This document shows positions 34,879-44,872 of a stretch of 64,000 bases of DNA, piece after piece. Under the pieces are notes generated by a model. It was not told the origin of the DNA. It saw nothing but the letters and a program-made list of their open reading frames with translations, and did no database searches. The position numbers and the translations under genes are program-made. Positions within the stretch are counted from its first letter, which is position 1. Each line of letters opens with the position of its first letter. Origin of the DNA: an uncultured Bacteroidales bacterium (GTDB lineage Bacteria > Bacteroidota > Bacteroidia > Bacteroidales > UBA932); contig CAKVCK010000009.1 of the NCBI GenBank assembly GCA_934725575.1, positions 55,562 to 119,561 of the forward strand, in the 5' to 3' direction.

Positions 34879-35873
34879 ATTAAATGTTAGTTTCCGGTAG
34901 CTTCAGAATAAGTCAGAGTATACCCTGTAGATACAGAACCAGCGTTACGCGCCCTGTCACCGTCATCACATGTCAAAGTACCACAGCCTATTCCGTCAGA
35001 GATAGCCTGAAGAACCGGCATAGGATCCACTTCCGATGACCTGCGGAGATTGAAGGTCATGATTGCACCATATCCTTCACTTTTTGCCCTTTGGGCATAA
35101 GAACGAACTAATGATGTCGCCTGAGAACTTCCAAGGTTATATGAACTTGGAGCCCACCTGTCTTTGGTTACACCTGAAATGCCCGGAGTCCCGTTCCAAT
35201 ATGTGAAGTCGGTATACGCATAGTCGATCAGTGCACCGGCAGCAGAACTGATCTGACTTGTATTGCCATAAGCAAATACAGTTATCAATTTGTCTGCGGG
35301 GAGCTTCGCATGGAGCTTTGTGATTATGTTGCCGAATGAACCGCTGACAAGAGAGCCTGAATAGTTGGCATACTCGTCGTCGAAACCGATACCGTCAAGA
35401 CCGTATTTCCCGACTGCGTATGCGAGGATAGTTGCGAACTGCTCAGCCTGGGTGTCGTTCATGTTGGCTACACCTATGCCCTGCCAGTCACCGAGGACGG
35501 TAAGGAGGACTTTGATTCCGAGCTCCTGAAGAGGATGCACATAAGTGTCGACACCTCCATTCTCGAGAACCGGGGTAAGCTTGTCGTTGAGATAGAGGGT
35601 AGGACGAACCTGAGTGCCGACAGTCTCCTTGTGGATGTTGGATGCGAACAGTTCCACGATGTCGAAGAACGGCTCACCATTCTCATCAAAGTAGTCGCCG
35701 GCATTGAGAGGATTTGTGTCGTTTGTCTCGATGTAGGCGGTGACAATAGGCGTCTTGTCGCCGTAAGCCTTTGTCATCGGTGTAGTATCATCTGTGTTCT
35801 GAATAGAAGGAGCCATTTCCTTGTTGCAGGAAATCAGCATTCCGGCAGCTGCTGCCAGAGATGCAAAGAAAAA
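34879..35873. repeat. Long direct repeat, copy 2
   Basis: Partner of 32526-33520. Recombination between the two direct copies would delete one GH18 gene plus the BACON gene. Confidence 0.85.
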
Positions 35874-35885
35874 TTTTGTCTTCAT
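34887..35885 (-). CDS. GH18 endo-beta-N-acetylglucosaminidase-like lipoprotein (copy 2)
   Basis: 332 residues; same protein as copy 1 except for two residues in the signal peptide (MKTKFFFASLAAAAG here versus MNTKFFFASLVAAAG). Active-site strand LDGIGFDDEYANYSG with Glu171. The mature proteins therefore appear identical and presumably have the same activity and surface location. Either a very recent duplication together with the intervening gene, or older copies kept uniform by gene conversion. It follows the DUF1735/GH18-like gene by 37 bp. Confidence 0.85.
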   Translation of the reverse strand: MKTKFFFASLAAAAGMLISCNKEMAPSIQNTDDTTPMTKAYGDKTPIVTAYIETNDTNPLNAGDYFDENGEPFFDIVELFASNIHKETVGTQVRPTLYLNDKLTPVLENGGVDTYVHPLQELGIKVLLTVLGDWQGIGVANMNDTQAEQFATILAYAVGKYGLDGIGFDDEYANYSGSLVSGSFGNIITKLHAKLPADKLITVFAYGNTSQISSAAGALIDYAYTDFTYWNGTPGISGVTKDRWAPSSYNLGSSQATSLVRSYAQRAKSEGYGAIMTFNLRRSSEVDPMPVLQAISDGIGCGTLTCDDGDRARNAGSVSTGYTLTYSEATGN

Positions 35886-35922
35886 GATTGAAAAGATTTA
35901 GTGTTTATATATTGTGGTTATT

Positions 35923-37506
35923 TTACCAGTCTTTTTTCCATTTGTTATAACCGCTGTCACCAGCAATAGACTCAATATCCGTCTTATCAAAGATGATAGC
36001 TATAGTACCATTGTCATCATGTCTTATGCTACCGTCTGTCATAAAGTTTATAACAAATGTCGGATCCCAATTATGCTCGTACTCATCTTGAAGATGGGTA
36101 CGCATGTCTGCATGCAGGACGATATTGGATTTTTCATAGCCAGCTTTATTCCAGGCTGCCACTTTCTTACCATTTGATTCCCAGAATATCATGTCTGCCG
36201 TACCTTTCTGCCATGGGGCATTTATGCAGCCGTACTTAGTAGCATCCAGACCGGCGATAGGTTTTCTGATATGTTCTTTGCTTACATTAGGATCGTCAGG
36301 ATGGTAAGGGTCAACGATTTCAAAAGGATAGTCCTCATCGCAATAGCCTGTCCATGCATAGTCAAGATACTCTCCTACCTTTATTCCTCCTGTGGCTTCC
36401 GTGTCCCAGAAGTACTCCGTCGGCTCTTCATGGTCAGTCAAGGTCAGCAACTTGTCCGTACCAAGCACTTCCCTTAGTGCCTTGACCAATTTAGGATAGG
36501 AAGTTGTGTTCATCGGAGGCATACCTTCCTTGCCGTACTCGGAGTTACGGTCCCAAAGATTCACTCCGTCAAGACTGTAGGTGTCAAACAATTGCTTTAC
36601 CTGCACCGCAAAGTCCTCTATCTGGGCATCTGTCATATTGCAGAAGCCAAGACCGGTATTTCCGCCCTCGATGGACAGGCAGACCTTGCGTTCTGTCTCC
36701 TGTACGGGGAGGATATATGTCGTGTAGTTGTCCAGCACATATTTCATGTCGGAACTTAGGTTCAACAATGCCCTGCCCGTAGCCGGCTCATAAGTGACGG
36801 TCGTCTTGCGCAGATTGATAATGTTGCCAAATGTCATATATGTATCACTGAAATCACTGAAATCCGTTCTCAATAAATTGTAATCAGTAATTAGTCTTGG
36901 GTCATACTGCGAGGTGTTCAGGTAAAACACCATCAGAAGGTCGTCAAAGAGCGGCAGCCCTTCCTCGAACTTCTCCCTGACTGTGATGTCATAATAGACG
37001 ACATCCCTTGACATTTCTCCGGCAGAAGCAGCCGCAACCACCGGGAGAAGATAATGTCCGGCCTTTATCCTGTTGCCCAAAGAGTTGGTCGCCCGGCAGG
37101 TCAGCCTTGCAAGGTCAGACGAAGTCTTGCCTGCGGACAGTACAAGCGCACCTCCGTTATCGAAACTGTAGAATGTCTCCGGAAGCGGAAGGTATTTCCT
37201 TCCTGTTTCTGCGGCATAGCTTTCGACAAGCGACTGGTCAGCTTTCAGGACGACTGTCTGGTCGAAAGATGAAGGAGTGTTTATTGTTGCACGGAGACCT
37301 TCGGTAATGACACCGTTTCCCTCTGTCATGACGCAGTACACGGTATTCCGAGAGGTTCTGATGCTTGTCAGTGATACGGAGGAACTCTTAAGAGTTTCTT
37401 CATCAATCTGTTTTCCTGAAGGATAACCTGCTGGCTCCATTTCGCACGAAACGCCCCCGATTAATAATGTTGCCAAAGCAAGTGTTGATATCATATTCTT
37501 TCTCAT
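35923..37506 (-). CDS. DUF1735 plus GH18-like lipoprotein, probably non-catalytic
   Basis: 527 residues; lipobox in LLIGGVSC. The N-terminal DUF1735 domain (about 30-175) resembles surface glycan-binding proteins of high-mannose N-glycan loci; a GH18-like barrel follows (about 190-510). The strand equivalent to DGxDxDxE reads LDGVNLWDRNSEYG: an aromatic and basic residues replace the catalytic acids and the only Glu is displaced, so hydrolysis is doubtful and glycan binding more likely. Adjacent genes are 3 bp and 37 bp away. Confidence 0.75.
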   Translation of the reverse strand: MRKNMISTLALATLLIGGVSCEMEPAGYPSGKQIDEETLKSSSVSLTSIRTSRNTVYCVMTEGNGVITEGLRATINTPSSFDQTVVLKADQSLVESYAAETGRKYLPLPETFYSFDNGGALVLSAGKTSSDLARLTCRATNSLGNRIKAGHYLLPVVAAASAGEMSRDVVYYDITVREKFEEGLPLFDDLLMVFYLNTSQYDPRLITDYNLLRTDFSDFSDTYMTFGNIINLRKTTVTYEPATGRALLNLSSDMKYVLDNYTTYILPVQETERKVCLSIEGGNTGLGFCNMTDAQIEDFAVQVKQLFDTYSLDGVNLWDRNSEYGKEGMPPMNTTSYPKLVKALREVLGTDKLLTLTDHEEPTEYFWDTEATGGIKVGEYLDYAWTGYCDEDYPFEIVDPYHPDDPNVSKEHIRKPIAGLDATKYGCINAPWQKGTADMIFWESNGKKVAAWNKAGYEKSNIVLHADMRTHLQDEYEHNWDPTFVINFMTDGSIRHDDNGTIAIIFDKTDIESIAGDSGYNKWKKDW

Positions 37507-37509
37507 GCG

Positions 37510-38799
37510 CTATTCCTCCTCTTTGTTGATTTCCGGAATTTCGATTCCTTCAGCCCAGCTGAGATCGAAGGCAGCGATTCCGTCGTTGTGATACATAGAG
37601 TAGTCCTTTACGGTGTTGCCCTTACCCTCGTCGAATTTCCAGTAGCCGATGAGCGTGGCGTCTCCCTCTGGATTTCCTATCCTGTACATATTCTCCCATA
37701 TCTGCTCAGGAGTCCTGGCCACTGACCAGACCCTTGCTTCTGCAATCTTGCCCTGGAGCGGACGGTAGTCGTTGTAGGACTTGCCGATAAAGAACTGGTA
37801 GGATGTCTTTTCTTTGCCGTCCTCTACAATCTCATTGGCTCTCATGGCCAGATTGATTCCTCCTGTCGCTGTTCCCATCTCCTTGGCTTCGCTCTGTATC
37901 TTCCCGTCTACATAGACCCGTGTAATTCTCGTGTCGTAGTCGTAGGTGCATGCAACGTGATACCAGCGTCCTTCATAGAGTTTCTTGGACGGGTCGCTCT
38001 GAGGGAATTTGCCGAATGATGTGCCGCCTCCGCTGCCGTCGAACTGAAGCTGCTGACGCTCGAAATTGGTATCGCCGATTCTCAGCAGGAGATACTGCTC
38101 AACTCCCATGACAGTTGATATATTACAGTCTCCGAAATCGTTTTCCTTGTCAAACTTATCAATCCAGATGAGCGCCTCGTATGTGACGGCCCTCAGCCCG
38201 TTGTAGGCGTCCGCAACAGTGCCCGGCTCGTCCATGAGAGGGAAGTTTATCCAGTTGTCGGTGAGCTGTGCGGCCACAGTGATGGCTGATGAACGGCGCA
38301 CCAAATAGTATGCAATCCCGGCATCGCCCATCACATCCATATCCGTGGAAGTCAGTCTGACCGGGAAAAGGTAGGTCTTGTCTATCTCCATGGCTCCGAT
38401 CTGCTCTTCTCCTTCACCTGCCAAGCCCTTGAACGGGATGACCACTTTGCCGGACATGGTCTTGCCTGCCGGAATGGTGACCGTCTCTTCCTTGAAACCG
38501 GAGTACTTCTGCGGAAGCATCTCGTAGGATGTGCCGTATTTACTGTTGTAGTCGGCAACGAGGGACTCGTCCACTGCTATGGTCGCAGTGACATCATTCT
38601 CCGCCGGATATGCCATGTTCACTGACAGCTCTTTGGAGAACTCCGTGAGCTTGTTGCCGAAAGTGGCAGACTGCACCGGTTTTCTTGAACTCACATCCAT
38701 ATAGATTGAGTTGCCGAACTTGTAGCCGTCCGCTTCGTATCTGTTGCAGGACACTGAGACGGATGCAAGCAATATGATGTATGTCAATATTCTTTTCAT
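37510..38799 (-). CDS. DUF1735 plus LamG-like (concanavalin fold) lipoprotein
   Basis: 429 residues; lipobox in LASVSVSC. DUF1735 domain (about 25-170) followed by a LamG/concanavalin-like lectin domain (about 190-425; GRWYHVACTYDYDTRITRVYVDGKI and GKIAEARVWSVARTPEQIWENM are typical). This domain pair is common in N-glycan loci next to SusD and GH18 genes, as in the Bacteroides high-mannose locus BT3983-3988 (recollection). Probable surface glycan-binding protein. Five bp separate it from the upstream GH18-like gene. Confidence 0.8.
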   Translation of the reverse strand: MKRILTYIILLASVSVSCNRYEADGYKFGNSIYMDVSSRKPVQSATFGNKLTEFSKELSVNMAYPAENDVTATIAVDESLVADYNSKYGTSYEMLPQKYSGFKEETVTIPAGKTMSGKVVIPFKGLAGEGEEQIGAMEIDKTYLFPVRLTSTDMDVMGDAGIAYYLVRRSSAITVAAQLTDNWINFPLMDEPGTVADAYNGLRAVTYEALIWIDKFDKENDFGDCNISTVMGVEQYLLLRIGDTNFERQQLQFDGSGGGTSFGKFPQSDPSKKLYEGRWYHVACTYDYDTRITRVYVDGKIQSEAKEMGTATGGINLAMRANEIVEDGKEKTSYQFFIGKSYNDYRPLQGKIAEARVWSVARTPEQIWENMYRIGNPEGDATLIGYWKFDEGKGNTVKDYSMYHNDGIAAFDLSWAEGIEIPEINKEEE

Positions 38800-38804
38800 A
38801 ATAT

Positions 38805-39722
38805 CTATCTTGAATGGTTGAGTGTCTGTATCGCCCGGCGGGTGCGAATGTAGTTGCCGTCATAGCTGTAGTAGTCCGTACCTAAGTCATAAACGGCAAG
38901 TCCGCGAAGAGGACCGAATGCCATCACCCTTTCAGTAATTTCCTCGACTGCACCGTTCTCCACTAATTTCTCGTCGGAGATGCTGCGCTCCAGCGAGGCT
39001 GCAAGCAGAATCTTCTCTTCCGGTATGCCAAGGGTGGATGTCGCGGCAAGAACTGCCATGTGCACGTCATGTACATAGTCCATCCCCTCAGTGCCGAGCA
39101 CGAAAAGGTCTATCTTCTGCCTGTCTGCGGAACTGACGAATGCAGGGTCTCCTTCAAAGGCCAGCAGCTGACCGTCCTGTCTTGCGGCGGATAGTTTTGA
39201 GACAATCAGCGAGGAGAGTTCGGCATTGAGGGCGTCTTCAAGCCTGAATGTTCCGGTGAAGGACCAGCCGTCCAGCCCGTTGTCTCTGACCGAGGCTATT
39301 GCCCTGTCGAGGTATGCGCCAAGTTTCGCTGCATCGGCAAGTTCCTCTCTCCGTGACGCGAAGTCTATCTGATACAGCACTTTCGTGCCCACACTCCGCA
39401 TCCATTCCATATCCTCCGCATCGTGCTTCGAGAAGTTGTCCGCATTGGTCATGGAGACAATGTCAAGCGAGTCCGGAAGACTGCGCATGAAGCTCTTCTC
39501 GTTTGACGGGCGCTCCGGGGAGTTCTCCAGACGGGCATAGACAAGGAAGTGGTCAGTCTGCTTGTATGCCCTGAGAGAGGCCTTGTAGTCTTCCCACAGT
39601 TCCGGGTCCTGATCCCACGGGTGCTGCACGTCAATCCTGACCGACTCCATTTCCGTCCAGTCGGAGCAGGAGACCAGCAGAAGACTGCATATGGCCGTGT
39701 TTATTATTGTTTTCAGTTTCAT
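38805..39722 (-). CDS. GH18-like lipoprotein (BT1044-like family)
   Basis: 305 residues from the ATG at 39722 (MKLKTIINTAICSLLLVSC, lipobox Cys19); the longer open frame runs back into susD and is not real. A compact GH18-like barrel is suggested by DSLDIVSMTNADNF, VLYQIDFA and DGWSFTG. In the last motif the DxDxE acids of GH18 are absent, so it may be a substrate-binding paralogue. This short form usually follows SusD directly in N-glycan loci, as here (14 bp after). Confidence 0.7.
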   Translation of the reverse strand: MKLKTIINTAICSLLLVSCSDWTEMESVRIDVQHPWDQDPELWEDYKASLRAYKQTDHFLVYARLENSPERPSNEKSFMRSLPDSLDIVSMTNADNFSKHDAEDMEWMRSVGTKVLYQIDFASRREELADAAKLGAYLDRAIASVRDNGLDGWSFTGTFRLEDALNAELSSLIVSKLSAARQDGQLLAFEGDPAFVSSADRQKIDLFVLGTEGMDYVHDVHMAVLAATSTLGIPEEKILLAASLERSISDEKLVENGAVEEITERVMAFGPLRGLAVYDLGTDYYSYDGNYIRTRRAIQTLNHSR

Positions 39723-39736
39723 TATAGTGTTTGTTT

Positions 39737-41344
39737 TTAGTACTGTTTGACATCCCACCATACCTGCGTTCCCATAGTGTCGCCTTTCCTCGTGCCGCTC
39801 GACTCCGAGTTCAGTATGCTGATGGCCTGCTGAAGGTTTGCTCCGTTCATTCCGTATTCCTCCACCGGGTAAGTCAGCCTGCGCGCGTGCCGGTTCAGGT
39901 CCACTGCACCGCCGCTCTTGTCCTGAGGTGCAGGAAGAAGTCGCGGATAGCCGGTCCTGCGGTATTCGCTCCAGCCTTCCACGCCTAGAGGGAAGGACGC
40001 TATCCATTTCTGGGTGATTATCCTTTCGAGGTTGCGCTCGGAGGCGTCCTCTGCCGGCATTGTGCTGTCGGCGAGATTGCCGCTCTCCTCCCAAGCTATG
40101 GTGATGTCGCTCTGCCTGCCTGCTATGCTGTAGGTTCCGAGAGGGTCAACGTATGTTGCAGGTTTCTTTTCACGGTCAAGGATATAGTCTTCCGAACCAG
40201 CTGCCCCGCGTTCCTCGAATGAAAGACGTATGCCGTTTTCGTACAAGTCTTTGGCTCTTGTCGGGTCGCCCCAGCGCAGTTCATATTCAGCCATGAGGAA
40301 GCTGACTTCGGCTGCATTCATCCATAGATAAGGGTCGGACGGGGTTACTTTCATGTTGGAGTAGTTGGTTGTGAAGGCTGTCTTGCCTGACACGTCGCTG
40401 CCCACACGGATTCCGTAATACATTTCTACGGTCTCATCTCCCTGCTCCACAGGTACTGAGGTGAACATCTTTTCGCGGCGCGGATCCTCATAGCCGTTCA
40501 TGTAGTTGATTATGTCGGCTGCAACACGGGAATCCGACCAGTCATTGTAGATGAGCGCGGTGCGGTTTTCCGGTGCGTGCATCAGCGCGTTGTCGGAGTT
40601 TGAGGTGATTACGCCTGCCGCTATCGCTTCAGCAGCCTTTTCCCTCGCAAGTTCAGGCTTCACATAACTGAGCCTCATAGCCATCCTGAGCTTCAGGGAG
40701 TTGGCGTATTTGAGCCACTGGGGGATGTTGCCGTAGTAGACATAGTCGTATCTGTTCCATGACGATGCCGCAATGCCGATGTTCTTCGTGAAGCCCTCTA
40801 TGGCGGAGTCAAGTTCATCGAACATTGTGCTGTAGACGGTTTCCTGAGAGTCGTAGGTGACGAACACGGATTCGTTTGTAATCGGGTTGCTGTAGGGAAT
40901 CGGGCCGTAGGAGTCTGTCATCCTGTGCATTATCGCAACCCTGAAAAGTGTGGCGAAGGCGTTTGCGACCTCGTCGTCCGACTGGTTGACTATTCCCCTG
41001 TACGGGGCGTAGGTCTCGGACATGACATTGGCGAAAGGCCACTTGCGCCAGTCGTCGGACGGGTTGAAAGTCTCGAAGCGTGCAAGCCATGTGTCCACTG
41101 TGGAGGCGATGTATCCTGCGAACGGGCCGCCGGAAAGGCTCTCGTTGAACTGGTACATGTGCTCCTGGACAGGGATAACAAGATTCTGGAGGTTCCTTAT
41201 CTTGGACCCCGTGCGGTAGTTGTTCACTTCCATCTGCTCTCCGGTCACCTGGTTAGGGTTGGTGTTCATCTCATAGAACCCGGTGGTACAGGATGTCATT
41301 GACAGCATTACTGTCATGATTATAAATGTAATATTATGTTTCAT
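39737..41344 (-). CDS. SusD/RagB-like lipoprotein (SusD-like_2 type)
   Basis: 535 residues from the ATG at 41344; lipobox Cys in MLSMTSC. Typical features of the SusD_like-2 branch: FYEMNTNPNQVT at the mature N terminus, YLWMNAAEVSFLMAEYELRWG in the TPR-like region, and the C-terminal RRLTYPVEEYGMN with TQVWWDV at the very end. Caps the SusC at 41357 and binds the imported oligosaccharide. The 12-bp gap from susC suggests translational coupling. Confidence 0.9.
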   Translation of the reverse strand: MKHNITFIIMTVMLSMTSCTTGFYEMNTNPNQVTGEQMEVNNYRTGSKIRNLQNLVIPVQEHMYQFNESLSGGPFAGYIASTVDTWLARFETFNPSDDWRKWPFANVMSETYAPYRGIVNQSDDEVANAFATLFRVAIMHRMTDSYGPIPYSNPITNESVFVTYDSQETVYSTMFDELDSAIEGFTKNIGIAASSWNRYDYVYYGNIPQWLKYANSLKLRMAMRLSYVKPELAREKAAEAIAAGVITSNSDNALMHAPENRTALIYNDWSDSRVAADIINYMNGYEDPRREKMFTSVPVEQGDETVEMYYGIRVGSDVSGKTAFTTNYSNMKVTPSDPYLWMNAAEVSFLMAEYELRWGDPTRAKDLYENGIRLSFEERGAAGSEDYILDREKKPATYVDPLGTYSIAGRQSDITIAWEESGNLADSTMPAEDASERNLERIITQKWIASFPLGVEGWSEYRRTGYPRLLPAPQDKSGGAVDLNRHARRLTYPVEEYGMNGANLQQAISILNSESSGTRKGDTMGTQVWWDVKQY

Positions 41345-41356
41345 AATCACTGCTGT

Positions 41357-44300
41357 TTAGAAGTCCAGTTTGATGTTGAATCCCATGCTACGCAAGGACG
41401 GCATCATGAAGTAGTCGATTCCCTGGTAGTTGTTGCCGGTGGAGGCGATGGCCTCGGGGTCGAACGGCGCCTTGCAGTATATCATCCAGAGGTTGTGGCC
41501 GACTGCGGATATGGTGAGGGAGCATTTATCCCTGAACAACTTGCGCGGAATGGTGTAGCCTATGGAGAGTTCCTGAAGACGGAAATTGGTCGCGGAGTAG
41601 GTGTAATACAACGGCAGACCGCTCTGGGAGCCTATCGCCTGGTACCATTTCTGGGCGTCCATCCATTCGCGTCCGTTCACGAGGACCCCGCCTGCATCCC
41701 TTGCGTCGGCCGAAGCCTCGGACACTCCGTACAGGTCAAGGTTGGCCTGGGTTGCGGAATAGCATACACCTCCTATGCGGCCGCTGAACAGGAAACCGAG
41801 ATGGATACCCTTGTAACTCAAATCGTTGCGCCATGCAAGGTTGTATTTCGGGAATACACTGCCGAGGAAGATATCCGTCCCGATATCATCTATGGTGATG
41901 TTTCCGTTCTCGTCAACCTCGATATATCCTTTGTCGCTGCCCATTATTGCAGATGTCGTATATAGATCTCCAAGAGAGCCGCCCTGTTTGAGGACATATT
42001 TCGCTTTTCCGAGAGCCTTAATATCAAGTTTGGGCAGGTTGAGTGCTTCGCCTGTAATCGGATTTTTCGCATCGCCGGCAAGTTCGAGGATTTCATTCCT
42101 GTTCCAGCTGAACGTGAAGTTGCTGTCCCATGTAAAGCCGTGCCATGTGTGGTTGTAGCCTACGCTTGCCTCGACTCCCGTGTTGCGCACGCTTCCTGTC
42201 TGAAGGTAGATGGTGCTGTATGACGACGACGGCGGGAGCTGTGGGTCGAAAGTCTGGTTGTAGGTGTCGGCGAGATACCACGAGAGGTTGATGCTGAGGT
42301 CCTGCCACAGACGCGCCTCAAGCCCCACCTCGTATGTGAGCGTGCGTTCCGGTTTCAGGTCACCTATCGGATAGTGAGTCTTGTCCTTCCATATCTTTGA
42401 AGTCGCGTCGTATTCGTAGGTCGGGATGGTCAGGAACCGTGGGAACGGCATTCCGACTGAAGCGACTGAGCCCCTGACTTTCAGATAGCTGAACGCACCC
42501 ATGTCCCACAGTCCAGTAGGTATCCATGAGAGACCTGCGGACGGATAGAAGAAGGATTTGGAGGATGAGCCTGCAAGCTGGGACGCCCAGTCGTTGCGGC
42601 CGGTAAGGGTAAGGTATAGCATCTTCTTCCAGCCGAGTTCAAGGCTTCCGAATATGGAGCGTGTCTGGTCGTGCCAGCCTGACTTGCTCGCACGCTTCTT
42701 GGTGTCATCGAGGTCGAAGACATTGAAGACATTTGCCAGACCATTTTCCTGGATGGGACCGCCGTAGCGGAGTTCGTCGGTCTTGATGTCGTTCAGAGAG
42801 GCACCTGCATTCGCGACAAGACTCCAGTCTTGCCAGGTCTTGTTCACATTGACCATGATGTCTGCGTATGTCTGCGTGTCATAGGTGCGGGCTTCGGTAT
42901 AGTGACCGTTCTTTCCTCCTTCGGAAATAGTCGCCTCGGTAGTGGCGTAGTATTTCTGGGTATAGAGGTTGTTCGCGTTATCGATGCGCACGCGGCCTGC
43001 AATGTTGAGCCAGTCCAAAATGTCATAGCTCACATTCAGGGAAAGCATATACCTCCTCTTGTTATTGTTGCGCAGGTTGCGGTAGTTTATCCAGTACGGG
43101 TTCTGCATGCGCAGGTCGCCGGCGAGGTCGTCGCCCCAGAACTGCTCCATCAGCTTGGTGCCGGAATTGTACCTTTCGAAGTTGCGGTACAGGTCGAAAT
43201 TCTCGCCGCGGGGGAAGAGATATGCAGATGTCAGAGGGTTCGCATAGACTCCCTGGTTGGTCATGTTCTGGTCCTTCTGCATTATATAGCTTGCACTTGC
43301 GTCAAGTTTCAGTTTGTCCTTCAGGAAATAGGATGTATTGCGGAAGGTGAAGTTGTAGCGGTCATAGATATTGTTGGGTATGATGCCGTCGGAGTTCACT
43401 GCGGCGGCTGAGAAATATGTCTGGTTCTTGTCCGTTCCTCCGCTGATTGAGAATGCGTTCGTGTAGGTATGTCCTGTCTCGAAATAGTCGTTCGGGCTGT
43501 AGTTGTAACGTGCCCCTTCGGGGATGTATGCTCCCCAGCTGTACACTCCGCTGCCGCTGTCACGGCCGTTCAGCCCTGTCCCGTAACGGTTCTGGAACTT
43601 GGGCAGCACGAACGGGTTCAGAAATTCGGTATTGCTTGAAAATGAGACTTTTAACTTTCCTGACTCTCCTTTCTTGGTAGTAATCATCACAGCACCGTTT
43701 GCTGCCTGCGAGCCGTACAATGCTGCTGCAGCGGCTCCGGTGAGAACGGAGATGGACTGGATGTCCTCAGGGTTAAGGTCCGCGATGGACTCGGACGCAC
43801 CTTTGGAATCGAATTCGGTTCCTCCGCCTCCGCCAAAGTTGTACATCGGGATACCGTCAATGACGTATAACGCATTGGAAGACTGACTTATGGACTTGTT
43901 TCCGCGGAGCACCACTTTGGATGCGCCTCCAACTCCGGAAGAGGAAGTATTTATGGCAACACCCGCCACCTTTCCTGCAAGGGAGTTGATGAAATTGGCA
44001 TCCTTTACTGATGTCAGCAGCTCGGCATTGACCTCCTGCACATTGTAACTCAAAGCCTTCTGGTCTCGACGGATGCCGAGTGCGGTAACGACAGTGCCTT
44101 CGAGGGAGACTGCCTCCTCGTTAAGAGTCACGGTAAAGTTCTTGTTGCTGCCTATAACCATCCTGACAATTTCATAGCCAAGAGAATTGAACTCCAGGCT
44201 CCCTCCCAGAAGATTGCTGGGCACGAGAAGCGTAAAGCGGCCATCAATGTCCGTCGTCGTTCCGGTTGTAGTTCCTTGCACGAATACGGATGCTCCAGGA

Positions 44301-44686
44301 ATCGGCTGACCATTATGGTCAATGACGGTTCCGCTGACTGTACGCGGCTCCACCTTCGGTCTATTGGAAAGATAAATGTAATGCCCGTTGATTTTGTAGT
44401 CAATGCCAAGCGGGGTGAAAAGTTTGGCGCACACGTTTCCGATGGTCCCGTTTTTCATTGATATGCTTACCTTCCTGGCAAGATCCACTTGACCGACAAT
44501 GAATGTAAACGGAGACTGTGCTTTGATGCTGTCCAGCGCGCTGTCCAAGGTGACGTTCTTCAACTCAAGATTCAGCCGGATGTCTTCTTTCTGTGGTTTT
44601 GCGAAAGATTGGACTGATGATAGAGTCAGTATTATCATGGAACAGATGAGACAGCAACTTCTTTGCAGAATACTGTTTTTGTTCAT
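41357..44686 (-). CDS. SusC family TonB-dependent transporter with STN signalling domain
   Basis: 1109 residues. Signal peptide about 1-29, STN domain about 35-105 (TLDSALDSIKAQSPFTFIVG), carboxypeptidase-regulatory-like domain about 115-195, plug about 205-335, then the barrel. The STN domain contacts an inner-membrane FecR anti-sigma factor, so substrate binding outside is signalled to the ECF sigma factor encoded 1.2 kb upstream. Head of the nine-gene glycan operon. The 186-bp leader after fecR has a hairpin (44755-44786). GAATAT words are scarce here, unlike in the other SusC gene. Confidence 0.95.
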   Translation of the reverse strand: MNKNSILQRSCCLICSMIILTLSSVQSFAKPQKEDIRLNLELKNVTLDSALDSIKAQSPFTFIVGQVDLARKVSISMKNGTIGNVCAKLFTPLGIDYKINGHYIYLSNRPKVEPRTVSGTVIDHNGQPIPGASVFVQGTTTGTTTDIDGRFTLLVPSNLLGGSLEFNSLGYEIVRMVIGSNKNFTVTLNEEAVSLEGTVVTALGIRRDQKALSYNVQEVNAELLTSVKDANFINSLAGKVAGVAINTSSSGVGGASKVVLRGNKSISQSSNALYVIDGIPMYNFGGGGGTEFDSKGASESIADLNPEDIQSISVLTGAAAAALYGSQAANGAVMITTKKGESGKLKVSFSSNTEFLNPFVLPKFQNRYGTGLNGRDSGSGVYSWGAYIPEGARYNYSPNDYFETGHTYTNAFSISGGTDKNQTYFSAAAVNSDGIIPNNIYDRYNFTFRNTSYFLKDKLKLDASASYIMQKDQNMTNQGVYANPLTSAYLFPRGENFDLYRNFERYNSGTKLMEQFWGDDLAGDLRMQNPYWINYRNLRNNNKRRYMLSLNVSYDILDWLNIAGRVRIDNANNLYTQKYYATTEATISEGGKNGHYTEARTYDTQTYADIMVNVNKTWQDWSLVANAGASLNDIKTDELRYGGPIQENGLANVFNVFDLDDTKKRASKSGWHDQTRSIFGSLELGWKKMLYLTLTGRNDWASQLAGSSSKSFFYPSAGLSWIPTGLWDMGAFSYLKVRGSVASVGMPFPRFLTIPTYEYDATSKIWKDKTHYPIGDLKPERTLTYEVGLEARLWQDLSINLSWYLADTYNQTFDPQLPPSSSYSTIYLQTGSVRNTGVEASVGYNHTWHGFTWDSNFTFSWNRNEILELAGDAKNPITGEALNLPKLDIKALGKAKYVLKQGGSLGDLYTTSAIMGSDKGYIEVDENGNITIDDIGTDIFLGSVFPKYNLAWRNDLSYKGIHLGFLFSGRIGGVCYSATQANLDLYGVSEASADARDAGGVLVNGREWMDAQKWYQAIGSQSGLPLYYTYSATNFRLQELSIGYTIPRKLFRDKCSLTISAVGHNLWMIYCKAPFDPEAIASTGNNYQGIDYFMMPSLRSMGFNIKLDF

Positions 44687-44754
44687 AACTTTGGAATTAT
44701 GGTGATAGGTGTTTGGATATACCTTGCTTTAGTGTTATTCGACCGGCTTATCTC

Positions 44755-44786
44755 CAGACCTGTGGATGTTCCAGCGTCCGCAGGTC
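44755..44786 (-). terminator. Hairpin between fecR-like gene and susC
   Basis: AGACCTG pairs with CAGGTCT, with internal GG/CC pairing, in the 186-bp gap between the FecR-like gene and susC. It may end the fecR transcript so that susC needs its own, ECF-dependent promoter; no ECF consensus could be assigned. Confidence 0.4.
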
Positions 44787-44872
44787 TTTATTTTGTTCCG
44801 GTTACGGCTGGGGTTATTGTAACGTTTTATATCATGGTGCAAGTTTTATAATGTTAAACTTCTGTGATTGTT

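Noticed and set aside
39723..40094. N-terminal extension of the GH18-like lipoprotein
   Set aside because: Lies inside the SusD gene; the ATG at 39722 starts a lipoprotein signal.
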